From NCBI GenBank assembly GCA_023336205.1, contig JALQCR010000048.1, forward strand, positions 1 through 50,120: a stretch of 50,120 nt of DNA, read 5' to 3'. This stretch comes from Pseudanabaena sp. Salubria-1 (GTDB taxonomy: Bacteria > Cyanobacteriota > Cyanobacteriia > Pseudanabaenales > Pseudanabaenaceae). The stretch's first letter is position 1; every line of letters starts with the position of its first letter. A program made the translations under genes and the position numbers. Shown piece by piece: positions 39,720 to 49,091 of this stretch. The notes under the pieces are model-generated. The model had not been told where the DNA came from and did not search any database. It saw only the letters and a list, made by a program, of their open reading frames with translations.

Positions 39720-40997
39720 TAGGGCAACCGCACACGTTCATGAATAAATAATGAAGACTAAGGTGAGACTATGTTTAAGGCGTTAAGTATAAGCTTGAGA
39801 TAGTTGTCATCCCATCCAGCTTTAAGTCGTTTAGTCTTGACTCCGACCTTAGTTTTTTTGTCACGGGAAAGTAAATTTAAGCCAACATGACGAATAACAG
39901 CTAAGTTTTCAGCAGTATAGCCTCGACAAGATTGAGAAGCATCTTCATCAAACCCAACATCAAGAATCCAATGCAGTTGATTTTCAATACTCCAATGACT
40001 TCTAACAGATTGAGAGAACCTGTGAACATCACTCTCAATACTCAGAATATAATATCGCTGTTGGATAGAAACTACGCCATTGACACTACGTTCTGATTCA
40101 ACCATGCCAATACTTTTTAACCCTGTCCATTTCTCTGCGCCAATGAGAAATTCTGTATTACCCATAGTCCAATAGGATCTCTTCTCAATGCGCCCATGTC
40201 CTTTTTCTACTGTTGAATGGAATTGATGTTCGATATTATGGAATTTTTGCGAGCGAGCAGATGTGAATAATTGACTTACATCATCATGGAGATTACCTTG
40301 ATTTCCTTTTAGCGCTAATACATAATCTGCACCTTGTTCAATGATTGTTTTGGCGATTTCGGTCTGACATCCCATTGCGTCTATGCTGACCAAACAACCT
40401 CGAATTGCCAACATTTCCAGCAATGGTGGGATAGCGGTTATTTCATTTGATTTCTCACTAACTTTTTTCTGTCCCAGAACCAAATGCTGCGTTGCCGACC
40501 AAACACTCACCATATGAATTAGGCTACGGGAGTTGCCTGCTTCCTTTGCTCCTCTCAACGTTTTGCCATCAATATTAATCAATTCTCCGTCTGTTGTTTT
40601 ATGGACTGCTTCCATCCATCCTATAAAACATTTTTGCAATTCTGATGGGTTCAGTCGAGCAAATATTCTCTCAAATGTATCTGCTGATGGTATTCCATTT
40701 TCTAATTCTAAAAATGTCTTTAACCATTTTTCCTTTGATTTTCCATATTCTGCTATTGCTGTAAAATCATTTGCTCCGCTTATTGTTCCACATATGCTGA
40801 TTACCAATATGTCTAATAGCTTATGTTCGATACTATGTGCTGCTCTGGGGTCTCGCAAGTTGCCAAAATGTGTCTCAATTAATGCGACTGGGCTGATTGT
40901 AGAAGACATGTCACTTTTTTACTTTTAATTTATATTGGTCATTTTACTTTGCCTTCTTTGTTTCGTTGTTTATTCATGAACGTGTGCGGTTGCCCTA
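39720..40997 (-). mobile_element. ISAs1-family insertion sequence (1278 bp)
   Basis: Inverted ends start TAGGGCAACCGCACACGTTC and extend to about 28 bases. A 10-base duplication GTTAAGCGGG flanks it (39710-39719 and 40998-41007). It lies in the cheW-like gene, in the opposite direction. Confidence 0.9.
39758..40909 (-). CDS. ISAs1-family transposase
   Basis: Transposase of 383 aa in one frame. The N-terminal part has FGNLRDPRAAHSIEHKLLDI, followed by DFTAIAEYGKSKEKWL, the DDE_Tnp_1-associated opening of ISAs1 members. The catalytic part has NIDGKTLRGAKEAG (first Asp), VSIDAMGCQTEIAKTI (second Asp), and the final SHWSIENQLHWILDVGFDED with the Glu. Length is normal (about 370-390 aa). The start ATG is 88 bases from the right end. 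Nothing suggests damage. Confidence 0.93.
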   Translation of the reverse strand: MSSTISPVALIETHFGNLRDPRAAHSIEHKLLDILVISICGTISGANDFTAIAEYGKSKEKWLKTFLELENGIPSADTFERIFARLNPSELQKCFIGWMEAVHKTTDGELINIDGKTLRGAKEAGNSRSLIHMVSVWSATQHLVLGQKKVSEKSNEITAIPPLLEMLAIRGCLVSIDAMGCQTEIAKTIIEQGADYVLALKGNQGNLHDDVSQLFTSARSQKFHNIEHQFHSTVEKGHGRIEKRSYWTMGNTEFLIGAEKWTGLKSIGMVESERSVNGVVSIQQRYYILSIESDVHRFSQSVRSHWSIENQLHWILDVGFDEDASQSCRGYTAENLAVIRHVGLNLLSRDKKTKVGVKTKRLKAGWDDNYLKLILNALNIVSP

Positions 40998-42249
40998 GTT
41001 AAGCGGGGCAGAGGAAACTTTTTTAGTGCTTGATGGTGATGCGATCGCCCAGATTATCTAGACATAGACTAAGTTTTTTTAATATTTTTTTAATATTTTT
41101 TGATTACTACGGAGAATTAGCAATGTTGACACAAGATAACCAACCCAAAAATCAACCTCAAGCATCAAGCAATAAGGGGCATAACAATGCTGAACCTATC
41201 AACCAGACCGAGGTAATTTCTCTAGAAAACTTACTTGAAGATGATACTTCGACCAATCCTCAAGATGAAAAGCCAAAGAAATGGGGATGGCGATCGCTAT
41301 CTTTGCGATCTAAATCTACAATTCTGGCGATTATGATTGGCTCATTTCCCGTTTTGCTGGTCGGAATTGCAGGATATTTAATTGCTGACAATACTGTGAC
41401 AACAAAGGTGAGGACTAGTCACACACAGGCTTCTAGTTCAACGGCAGACAAAATATCTAGATTTATGTTTGAACGGTATGGTGACGCACAGGTGTTGGCA
41501 AACCTTCCAATTTTTACTGACCCTAGGGTGCGAAAAATTTATAGTACGGCTGAGCGCTCAGAAATTTTAACAAAATATGCCGAGAATTATGGGGTTTACG
41601 ACAGTATTGCCGTTTTTGATTTGCAGGGTAATACTCTTGTACAGATGCGTGGTGGAACCCCTATTAGTAACTACAGCGATCGTCCATACTTCCAAGAAGC
41701 TCTTAAGACTGGAAAAGCCGTTCTTAATCCACCCGCAAAATCTAAGTCTTCAGGCAAAGTCTCCATCGAAATTGCTGCACCAATTAGAGATACTGAAACT
41801 AATCAAATAATCGGTGCTTTGCGAACTCGTATTCCTGTTAAAGTCATTGAGGATCTAGTTTCTACCACAGATAAGGGTGGAAGTTATCATGTTGTCGATG
41901 CCAAAGGCGTAATTTTCGTCTCTCAAGATAAAGATAAGATTGGCAAACCATTAACAGAAGTATTTCAGGGACTGGGAAATTTAATAGCCAGTAACAAAGC
42001 GGATTCTGACACAGCAAAAGAGATTGGCAAAGCAGATTCTCAATTAGTTGGCTATTCTCCTACTACTGAATTAACTGGATTACCTAATCTAAATTGGAAA
42101 TTTGTATTAACTGTTGATGAGGATGTTGCCTTTCAAGCAGTATCAGAGTTGGCTTTGGTGTTTTTACTTGGTGGTCTAATCTCGGCTGTAGTTGTAGGTG
42201 TAATCGCTGCTTGGTTAGCTAATCGCGCCGTGAAACCAATTCAAAATGC

Positions 42250-43067
42250 GGTAGTCCTAAAAAGGAAAGGATGTAGGAAAATATCCAGATAGTTGATACA
42301 AAGTAAAGTAATGTCAGAAGCAAGGCCATCCTGTCCATCCTGCCAGTCCGTATCCGTTGTAAAAAACGGCAGTACACGACATGGAAAACAAAATTATAAA
42401 TGTCGGGACTGTGGTCGTCAATTTGTAGAAAATCCACAGTGGCAGAGAGTTTCAGAGCGTACCCAAGACACTTATGACCTTCTTGAGAAACTACTACTAG
42501 AAAAAATCCCACTAGCTGGAATTGCCAGAGTCCTCAAGGTCTCAGAGAGATGGTTGCAAAGTTACGTCAATCATAAATATGAAAACGTTCCTCAGCAGGT
42601 GGAGGTAGAACCAAAACCAAAACGCCGTTTGACCATACAGATGGATGAATTGTGGTCTTTTGTGGACGACAAAGGCAATAAACAGTGGGTATGGCTTGCC
42701 ATTGATGCCGAGACTCGTGAAATTGTCGGTTGTTATATAGGCGATCTCACTGGTGAATCAGCTCAGAAGTTATGGGAATCGTTGCCTAGCGTCTATCGCC
42801 AATGTGCGGTTATTTATACTGACTTCTATTCGTCTTATCCAGTTGTCCTGCCCAGCAAACGTCATAGGGCTGTCGGGAAAGAAACGGGAAAGACCAACTA
42901 TATTGAGAGATTCAACTGTACGTTACGTCAACGAGTATCAAGACTAGTTAGAAAGACCTTATCTTTTTCTAAGAAATTGGAAAATCACATTGGAGCCATT
43001 TGGAATTTTATTCATCATTACAACGATTCTTTACCTCCGTGTGCGTCCTTTCCTTTTTAGGACTACC
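42250..43067 (+). mobile_element. IS1-family element of a second type (818 bp)
   Basis: Ends GGTAGTCCTAAAAAGGAAAG and complement; perfect 8-base duplication CAAAATGC at 42242-42249 and 43068-43075. Only the first six bases of the ends (GGTAGT) are shared with copies A and B. The stop codon of the transposase lies in the right terminal repeat. Confidence 0.93.
42311..43060 (+). CDS. IS1-family transposase (second type)
   Basis: Transposase of 249 aa, single frame. It has the zinc-ribbon CPSCQSVSVV..CRDCGRQFVENP, the IPLAGIARVLKVSERWLQSY helix-turn-helix, and the catalytic blocks IQMDELWSFVDDKGNKQW, IYTDFYSSYPVV and KTNYIERFNCTLRQRVSR. It is clearly related to the transposase at 25539-26261 but differs at many positions and ends in a different tail (LPPCASFPF). 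The start MSEARPSCP is chosen as the ATG closest to the zinc ribbon. It is intact. Confidence 0.92.
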   Translation: MSEARPSCPSCQSVSVVKNGSTRHGKQNYKCRDCGRQFVENPQWQRVSERTQDTYDLLEKLLLEKIPLAGIARVLKVSERWLQSYVNHKYENVPQQVEVEPKPKRRLTIQMDELWSFVDDKGNKQWVWLAIDAETREIVGCYIGDLTGESAQKLWESLPSVYRQCAVIYTDFYSSYPVVLPSKRHRAVGKETGKTNYIERFNCTLRQRVSRLVRKTLSFSKKLENHIGAIWNFIHHYNDSLPPCASFPF

Positions 43068-44296
43068 CAAAATGCTGCTGGTGTCGTAGCTAGAATCGGT
43101 CAAGGGGATCTAGATACTCGCATGGAAGTTGTCAGCGAAGATGAGCTAGGTATCTTGTCTTTAAGTATTAACTCGATGGCGGAACAACTTAAGTATCTTA
43201 GTGAAGTCCAGCAACAAGAAGCAGGAAGATTGGAAAATGCCCGTCAAGAGGCGAGAGCAGAAGCCGATGAACGGGCGGAACAACAAAAACAAGAAAAAGA
43301 ATTTTTGCAACGTCGTGCATTAGAGCTGCTTATGGAAGTAGACCCTGTTAGTCGCGGTGACTTGACGATTCGGGCAAACGTAACTGCCGATGAAGTAGGA
43401 ACGATCGCTGACTCTTACAATGCAATTATTCGCAACTTGCGGAAACTAGTAGTTGAAGTACAAGGAGCTTCGCAATCTGTAACCCACAACGCAGCAAACA
43501 ATGAAATATCGGTGCGGTCAGTTTCTAATGAAGCATTGAAGCAATCAGAATCGATTAACTCAGCGCTACAAGAGATTAAAGTCATGGCTGAGTCCAGTCG
43601 AGGCGTTGAGAATAAAGCCAAACAAGCCGAACAAGGAATGCAAGTAGCAGTATCGGCTCTAAGAGAAGGAGACGAAGCGATGAACCGCACGGTTGAAGGG
43701 ATTTCAGAAATCCGTGAAACTGTTTCGGAAACTGCGAAAAAGGTCAAGCGATTGGGAGAAACTTCGCAAAAGATTTCGCGGATTGTTAACTTGATTAGTA
43801 ACTTCGCGGCTCAGACTAACTTGCTAGCTCTGAATGCTGCGATCGAAGCGGCTCGTGCTGGTGAAGAAGGTCGCGGGTTTAGTGTGGTTGCTGAGGAAGT
43901 GCGAGATCTTGCGGAACAGTCAGCATCGTCAACGGCGGAAATCGAACAACTAGTAGAAGAGATTCAATCTCAAACCAATGAAGTAGTTGCCGCGATGGAA
44001 ACTGGTACAGAACAGGTAGTCACAGGTACAAAACTTGTCCAGAATGCTCGCGAAAAACTAAACCAAATTGCGATGGTTAGTAAACAGGTAAACTCGATTG
44101 TGCGGGAGATTGCGATCGCTGCGAATACCCAGACTAAAACCTCAGATCACATGGGTGAGACAATGCAAGGTATTGCCGCGATTGCGACAGATACCTCTAA
44201 GCAGTCTGAAGATGTGGCGCGATCGTTCTCTGAGCTTTTGCAAGTTGCTCAAGATTTACAGGTGAGTGTATCTCAGTTCAAGGTTGCTTAAGTCTC

Positions 44297-44329
44297 TCAG
44301 ATAGTCGTTGCTTAGCAACGACTATCTGA
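44297..44329. repeat. Palindrome between the two MCP genes
   Basis: The arms TCAGATAGTCGTTGC and complement surround TTA, 5 bases after the MCP 1 stop codon. It may be a processing or partial termination site in the operon. Confidence 0.55.
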
Positions 44330-44360
44330 ATTCAATATTGATATAAATTTAGAGAAAATT

Positions 44361-46973
44361 ATGTTACTTAAAGACAAGCCAGAGTTGCCATCACCTGAGG
44401 ATGCAAAGCAAATCTCACTTGAAAAATCATCAGAAGACAAACCAATTTCCATAACAAAGACGAAATTGCCGCCGTTGTCTAAACCTAAAATTCCTTTTTG
44501 GAAGTTGCCCTCACAAGTATGGAACAACATCGGGGTACGCTGGAAACTGTCGATTGTACTATTGGTGGCTTCGGGGCTGCCAGTATTAATCGTCACTCAG
44601 ACCCTAGTTAAATCTTCAGAACAGGCTACTCTCAAAGAATTACGCACTTCCGTACAAGAGAAAGGTTCATTTTTTGTCTCGGAATACGTGCTTTGGACAA
44701 ACAATGAAAGTAAGCAGAGTGCCGAGGCGATCGCCAAAAGCATTGAAGAGGCAAATTTAGATTTAAGCGATGCAACTGCCTTAGCAGCAAAACGCTCGAT
44801 TCTACAACCATTGCTTCAAATGAGCGGGGAAGGTGTCGATCCTGAATCGATTAAGAATATAAAGTTGATCACAGATAGCAATGGTCGAAGCATTGAAGGA
44901 AATGCACTTGTTCTAAGTGATGATTTTTCTAAGTTTCCGCTATTGGCTCCCAAAGACCAAAAGGAATTAGTTCCTCAGGCTTACAAGCAGGAGATAGTCC
45001 CAACCAATAGTAATTTATCAAATCTGCCAATTGTCAAAAATGCGATCGCGACTGGCAAGCCAATGTATGGGATTGAATTGGTGAAATCAGCCGATCTACA
45101 AGCTCTTGGCTTAGAGAAGCAAGCCAATATTGGCATCCGCCCCCAAATCACACAGGGGCTCAAAGAATCAAAGCAACCAGCTCCAATAGGAACTTATGAC
45201 ATTGAGCAAGGTAAGTCAGGCTTAATAAGTATGGCGGTATATCCAATCAAGGTCAAAGGGCGAGTAGTCGGAACTGCTGTGGTTGGAGCCTTGCTCAATC
45301 GAAATTATGGCATCGTTGATAAGTTCTCAAAAAGATACAATATGCCCACGGCAACAATCTTCGCTCAAGATTGGCGCGTCGCTACTAATGTTCCCCATGT
45401 TGATCCAAATACTAAAAGTGCTGATAATACCAGAGCGATCGGCACTCGTGCAGCGAGTGAAGTATCGAATACCGTACTTCAAAAAGGTCAAGAATATGTT
45501 GGCGAAACAAACATTATAGGTGTCAATTACTTAACATTTTATGCCCCTCTTTACGATCACCGCAAGCTGATTGATGATACTGCTAAGCCTGTCGGCATTG
45601 CTTATGTGGGTCGTTCTCTATCCGAAGTTCAAGAACTTTTAAGCGGCTTGTCTAATGCTGGCTATGCAATCGCCTTAATCTCGATTGTGGTTGCTAGTGC
45701 GATCAGTTTAATCATTGCTGGCTCTTTTTCCAGCCCCTTGCGCCGTTTGTCAAGTTTTACCCAAAAAGTGGGTCGTGGCGAAATGGCCGAAAGATTAACT
45801 GATAGCGATCGCCGTGATGAAATTGGCACTCTGTCACAAGAGCTAAATAATATGGCTGAACAGTTAGAAGTGCTAATTGCAGAGAAGCAGCTAGAAGCTG
45901 AACGTATTGCCTTAGCTAGACAGGAGGTTGCTCAAACCGAGGCAGAATCACGCATTCAAGAACAACGTCAAGCAAAGGAGTTCCTACAAAAACGAGCCTT
46001 GGAATTGCTGATCCAAGTCGATCCAATTAGCCGTGGGGACTTAACAGTTCGCGCTCAGGTTACAGAAGATGAAATTGGTACGATTGCCGACTCCTATAAT
46101 GCCACTATTAGAAACCTCCGTAAGCTCGTACAAGAAGTTCAATCTGCTGCTCAGTCAGTATCTCAAACCGTTTTGAAGAATCAGCCAACCATGGAAAATG
46201 TATCCAATGGAGCTTCTGAACAAGTACAAGCGATCAAGCAGACTCTTGAGAAAATTCATGCACTCACCGAATTAATTGCAGGCGTAGAAATGCGTGCAAC
46301 ACAAGCGGAAGCACAGGTGGAATCGACCAACCAAGTATTGATCGAAGGTGATGCAGCAATGAATAGCACCGTTGAAGGCTTTACCGCAATTCGTGAAACT
46401 GTAGCTGAAACTTCCGAAAAAGTGCAGCAATTAGGAGAAGCTTCACAGAAAATCTCGAAGGTCGTCAAGCTGATTAGTGGTTTTGCCAATCAGACCAATA
46501 TGCTAGCGCTGAATGCTTCGATTGAAGCCGCAAGAGCTGGAGAGGAAGGTCAGGGTTTTGGTGTAGTTGCTAACGAAGTGCGAGCACTTGCTCAACGTTC
46601 GGCAAAAGCTACCACCGAAATTCGACAGTTAATTGAGGAAATTCAATCTCAAGTTAGCGACCTCGTTAAAGTAATGGCAATGGGCACAAAACAAGTCAAC
46701 AGTGGAGCGCAATTGGTTGAAGAAACCCGCCAAAAGTTAACTGATATTTCAGTATCTAGCAAACAAGTTAACCAATTAGTGAGAGAAATTGCCCAATCAG
46801 CTTCGTTGCAATCACAGACTTCAGATCAGGCTAGCCAAACGATTCAAAACGTCGCTGAGATCGCCACTTCTAACTCTAGCTATGCCCAAAACCTGAATAA
46901 TTCCTTTAGCGAGTTGCAGAAAGTTGCCGAAGAATTGCAGGTTAGTGTAGCTCAGTTTAAAGTCAACACTTAG
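44361..46973 (+). CDS. Methyl-accepting chemotaxis protein (MCP 2)
   Basis: Receptor of 870 aa, PilJ-like. A cytosolic N-terminus rich in Lys, Glu and Pro precedes the first membrane helix (LSIVLLVASGLPVLIVTQTLV, near 70-90). A large sensor region (about 95-425) resembles Cache folds (GLISMAVYPIKVKGRVVGTAVVG). The second helix (YAIALISIVVASAISLIIAG, near 435) is followed by HAMP (SSPLRRLSSFTQKVGRGEM) and a second HAMP-like part (LLIQVDPISRGDLTVRAQV), then the long coiled coil with tip NMLALNASIEAARAGEEGQG. No GAF domain is seen. It is intact and lies 43 bases before the CheA gene. The signalling half closely parallels MCP 1, so the two arose by duplication with different sensors. Confidence 0.93.
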   Translation: MLLKDKPELPSPEDAKQISLEKSSEDKPISITKTKLPPLSKPKIPFWKLPSQVWNNIGVRWKLSIVLLVASGLPVLIVTQTLVKSSEQATLKELRTSVQEKGSFFVSEYVLWTNNESKQSAEAIAKSIEEANLDLSDATALAAKRSILQPLLQMSGEGVDPESIKNIKLITDSNGRSIEGNALVLSDDFSKFPLLAPKDQKELVPQAYKQEIVPTNSNLSNLPIVKNAIATGKPMYGIELVKSADLQALGLEKQANIGIRPQITQGLKESKQPAPIGTYDIEQGKSGLISMAVYPIKVKGRVVGTAVVGALLNRNYGIVDKFSKRYNMPTATIFAQDWRVATNVPHVDPNTKSADNTRAIGTRAASEVSNTVLQKGQEYVGETNIIGVNYLTFYAPLYDHRKLIDDTAKPVGIAYVGRSLSEVQELLSGLSNAGYAIALISIVVASAISLIIAGSFSSPLRRLSSFTQKVGRGEMAERLTDSDRRDEIGTLSQELNNMAEQLEVLIAEKQLEAERIALARQEVAQTEAESRIQEQRQAKEFLQKRALELLIQVDPISRGDLTVRAQVTEDEIGTIADSYNATIRNLRKLVQEVQSAAQSVSQTVLKNQPTMENVSNGASEQVQAIKQTLEKIHALTELIAGVEMRATQAEAQVESTNQVLIEGDAAMNSTVEGFTAIRETVAETSEKVQQLGEASQKISKVVKLISGFANQTNMLALNASIEAARAGEEGQGFGVVANEVRALAQRSAKATTEIRQLIEEIQSQVSDLVKVMAMGTKQVNSGAQLVEETRQKLTDISVSSKQVNQLVREIAQSASLQSQTSDQASQTIQNVAEIATSNSSYAQNLNNSFSELQKVAEELQVSVAQFKVNT

Positions 46974-48004
46974 AATCCATAGAGAGAGAATCAGGCAAAA
47001 AAGCAGGATAGCAGCCATGTACAGCACAGAAACAGAAATTCATGATCAGGCATATCAATTTTTTAAGCAAGAAGCACCTGAATTTTTGCAAACGATTGAG
47101 ACAGGCTTACTCTGTTTGCGTGAAGATCGTAGCACCAATAATATCCACTCGATCATGCGAGCTGCTCACTCGATCAAAGGCGGTTCCGCTAGCCTCAATC
47201 TGGAAGGAATCAAAACGATCGCTCATCAATTAGAAGATGTCTTTAGATCGTTATACCGTTTTGAAGGTGAGATTGATGCCGATGTAGAAGGGCTGATGTT
47301 TCAGGCTTATGATTGCTTGCGTTTGCCATTAATGGATCAACTGCAATCAGGACAATATGACTCTGCTGCTGCGATCGCGGCGGCAGAGCCAGTATTTGAA
47401 GTGCTAAAGCTGTATTTGGGTGATACAGATGAAGATGTTGAACTACCAACAGCTGCTGAGTTAGGCGTTGATATTGTCCAGATCGTCTTTGAAGGCGATG
47501 TGCAACAGGGGCTTGCCCGCTTACAAAATGTCCTAGCTAATCCCGAAGGTGTACCTGTGGCTGGGGAGATCCGAGCGCAAATAGAAGTATTTAGCGGGAT
47601 AGGTGAATTACTAAATCTGTCTGGGTTTAAGGCTATCGCCAATGCCACCTTACAAGCGCTTGAGCATAATGCTAATAATCCCATTTTGGTAGGTCAAGTT
47701 GCTGTTGCTAATTTTGAGTCAGCCCGTGCTGAGGTTTTGGCAGGCGATCGCGTTCAAGGAGGACAACCAAGTCCAGAGTTAATTGCCCTAACAAAATCTC
47801 ATTCTCAAGTTGATCAATCTCCATTGAGTCAGACTGCAACAATTTCTCCATTAACAATTTCAGAGTTGACGGAGGAAGCCCCTTTTGAGGTGGATTTTGA
47901 CAATGCTGATTATTGGTTTCAGTCTTTAGAGGATGAACTAAATGAAATTAGACTTCCAGATCCTAACTCACAGTTAGAACTAGAAGCACAGACAGATTTA
48001 ACTT

Positions 48005-49091
48005 CGCCAATTCAAGGATGAAATGCAACACCTAGAGATCTTTGCGTAAAGGGACTCATAAGGATATTCTGATATTAATCACAATAATTAGGATACCCTC
48101 ATGAGCTTTGTCCATCTTACCACCACAGAAAGAAGTGAACTGTATAAACTAAGAGTAATTGAGCAATTATCTGTATCAGAGATAGGTCGTCGCTTGAAGC
48201 GAAACAAAAGTACGATTTCAAGAGAGTTATCGCGCAATACAGACGAGCGACAGATTGGCTATTTGCCAGATACTGCGGTTGCCCTGATGAAAGCAAGACG
48301 GAAACAAGCAAAGGTAAGATTTCAGAGCATCAGTGCTGAGACGATCGCCGAAGTCAAACAACGGTTAGAGCAACACCACAGCCCAGAGCAACTAGCAGGG
48401 AGAATGGAAAGGGAGGGGCTAGGTAAAATCAGCTATGAGACGATTTATCTGATGATCTATGCAAACCATCAAGAGATGGGAATATATCAACAATATCTGA
48501 GGCAGAAGCAAAAGCAACGAAGGCGCAAAGGTCGCCATCAGAAGCGAGGTGGCATTCCCAATAGGGTAGGGATAGAGAATCGACCGAAGATTGCAGATTT
48601 AAAAACAGAGATTGGACATTGGGAAAGTGATACGGTAATCGGGTGCAACCACACAGGTATCGTAGTTACGCATGTTGATAAAGCATCGAAGTATTTACTT
48701 GCTGGACTAGCTAAGAACAAGACGATGGATGAGATAAACAGAGTGACATTCAATCTATTTGAGCCTATAGAATCAACATCTCGAAAGACAATGACCTTTG
48801 ATAATGGAAGAGAATTCTGTGGGCATGAGAAGCTATCTGAAAGATTGAAACTAGAGACCTTCTTTGCGAATCCATATCATTCATGGGAACGTGGATTGAA
48901 TGAACACACCAATGGATTAATTAGAGAGTTCTATCCCAAAAGTACAAACTTTAAAATCGTGAAAGAAGAGGACTTTCAGAAGGCAGTGAATTTGATCAAT
49001 CACAGACCCAGAAAATCACTTGACTATCGTACTCCTTACGAAGTATTCTTTGCTTCATCAGAACCCGTTGCATTTCATCCTTGAATTGGCG
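48005..49091 (+). mobile_element. IS30-family insertion sequence (1087 bp)
   Basis: 25-base perfect inverted ends begin CGCCAATTCAAGGATGAAAT. A 3-base CTT duplication (48002-48004 and 49092-49094) restores the host frame when removed. The element lies in the same direction as the host gene. Confidence 0.88.
48101..49084 (+). CDS. IS30-family transposase
   Basis: Transposase of 327 aa with an N-terminal helix-turn-helix (LSVSEIGRRLKRNKSTISRE), a basic middle (QKQKQRRRKGRHQKRGG) and the rve-type catalytic core: GHWESDTVIG (Asp), TFDNGREFCGHEKL (Asp), and ERGLNEHTNGLIREFYPK (Glu). This is the standard IS30 plan and length. The ATG lies 96 bases inside the element after AGGATACCCTC. Its last codons run into the right terminal repeat. 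Confidence 0.93.
   Translation: MSFVHLTTTERSELYKLRVIEQLSVSEIGRRLKRNKSTISRELSRNTDERQIGYLPDTAVALMKARRKQAKVRFQSISAETIAEVKQRLEQHHSPEQLAGRMEREGLGKISYETIYLMIYANHQEMGIYQQYLRQKQKQRRRKGRHQKRGGIPNRVGIENRPKIADLKTEIGHWESDTVIGCNHTGIVVTHVDKASKYLLAGLAKNKTMDEINRVTFNLFEPIESTSRKTMTFDNGREFCGHEKLSERLKLETFFANPYHSWERGLNEHTNGLIREFYPKSTNFKIVKEEDFQKAVNLINHRPRKSLDYRTPYEVFFASSEPVAFHP

Larger units (their letters stand above)
39252..41061 (+). pseudogene. CheW/PilI adaptor gene, 3' end split off by an ISAs1-family element
   Basis: The adaptor links receptors to the CheA kinase. The open part (39252-39719) has the CheW core: LTEITAIAGLAPSVMGIYNWRG, then DVIWVIDLASLLG and NVIGLAVPRVGQIV. The frame hits a stop 3 bases into the element. 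Removing the element (39720-40997) and one 10-base duplication GTTAAGCGGG joins GYWLSG to AEETFLVLDGDAIAQII and a stop at 41059-41061, giving 173 aa in frame. The truncated 156-aa product lacks the last strand and helix of the fold, so it may be unstable. The insertion may also block transcription of the receptors and CheA downstream. Confidence 0.9.
41123..44291 (+). pseudogene. Methyl-accepting chemotaxis protein gene (MCP 1), split by an IS1-family element
   Basis: Removing 42250-43067 and one CAAAATGC duplication gives 2343 bases, 780 aa, with PIQNA joined to AGVVARIGQG. The protein has a disordered N-terminus, a first membrane helix (AIMIGSFPVLLVGIAGYLI), an outer dCache-type sensor (about 110-340; YDSIAVFDLQGN, YFQEALKTGKAVL), a second helix (LVFLLGGLISAVVVGVIAAWL), HAMP modules, and a signalling tip NLLALNAAIEAARAGEEGRG. 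It lacks the GAF domains of PixJ photoreceptors, so a small-molecule signal is more likely than light. GGAG stands before the ATG. As it is, only a receptor without the signalling half (ending 12 codons into the IS) can be made. Confidence 0.92.
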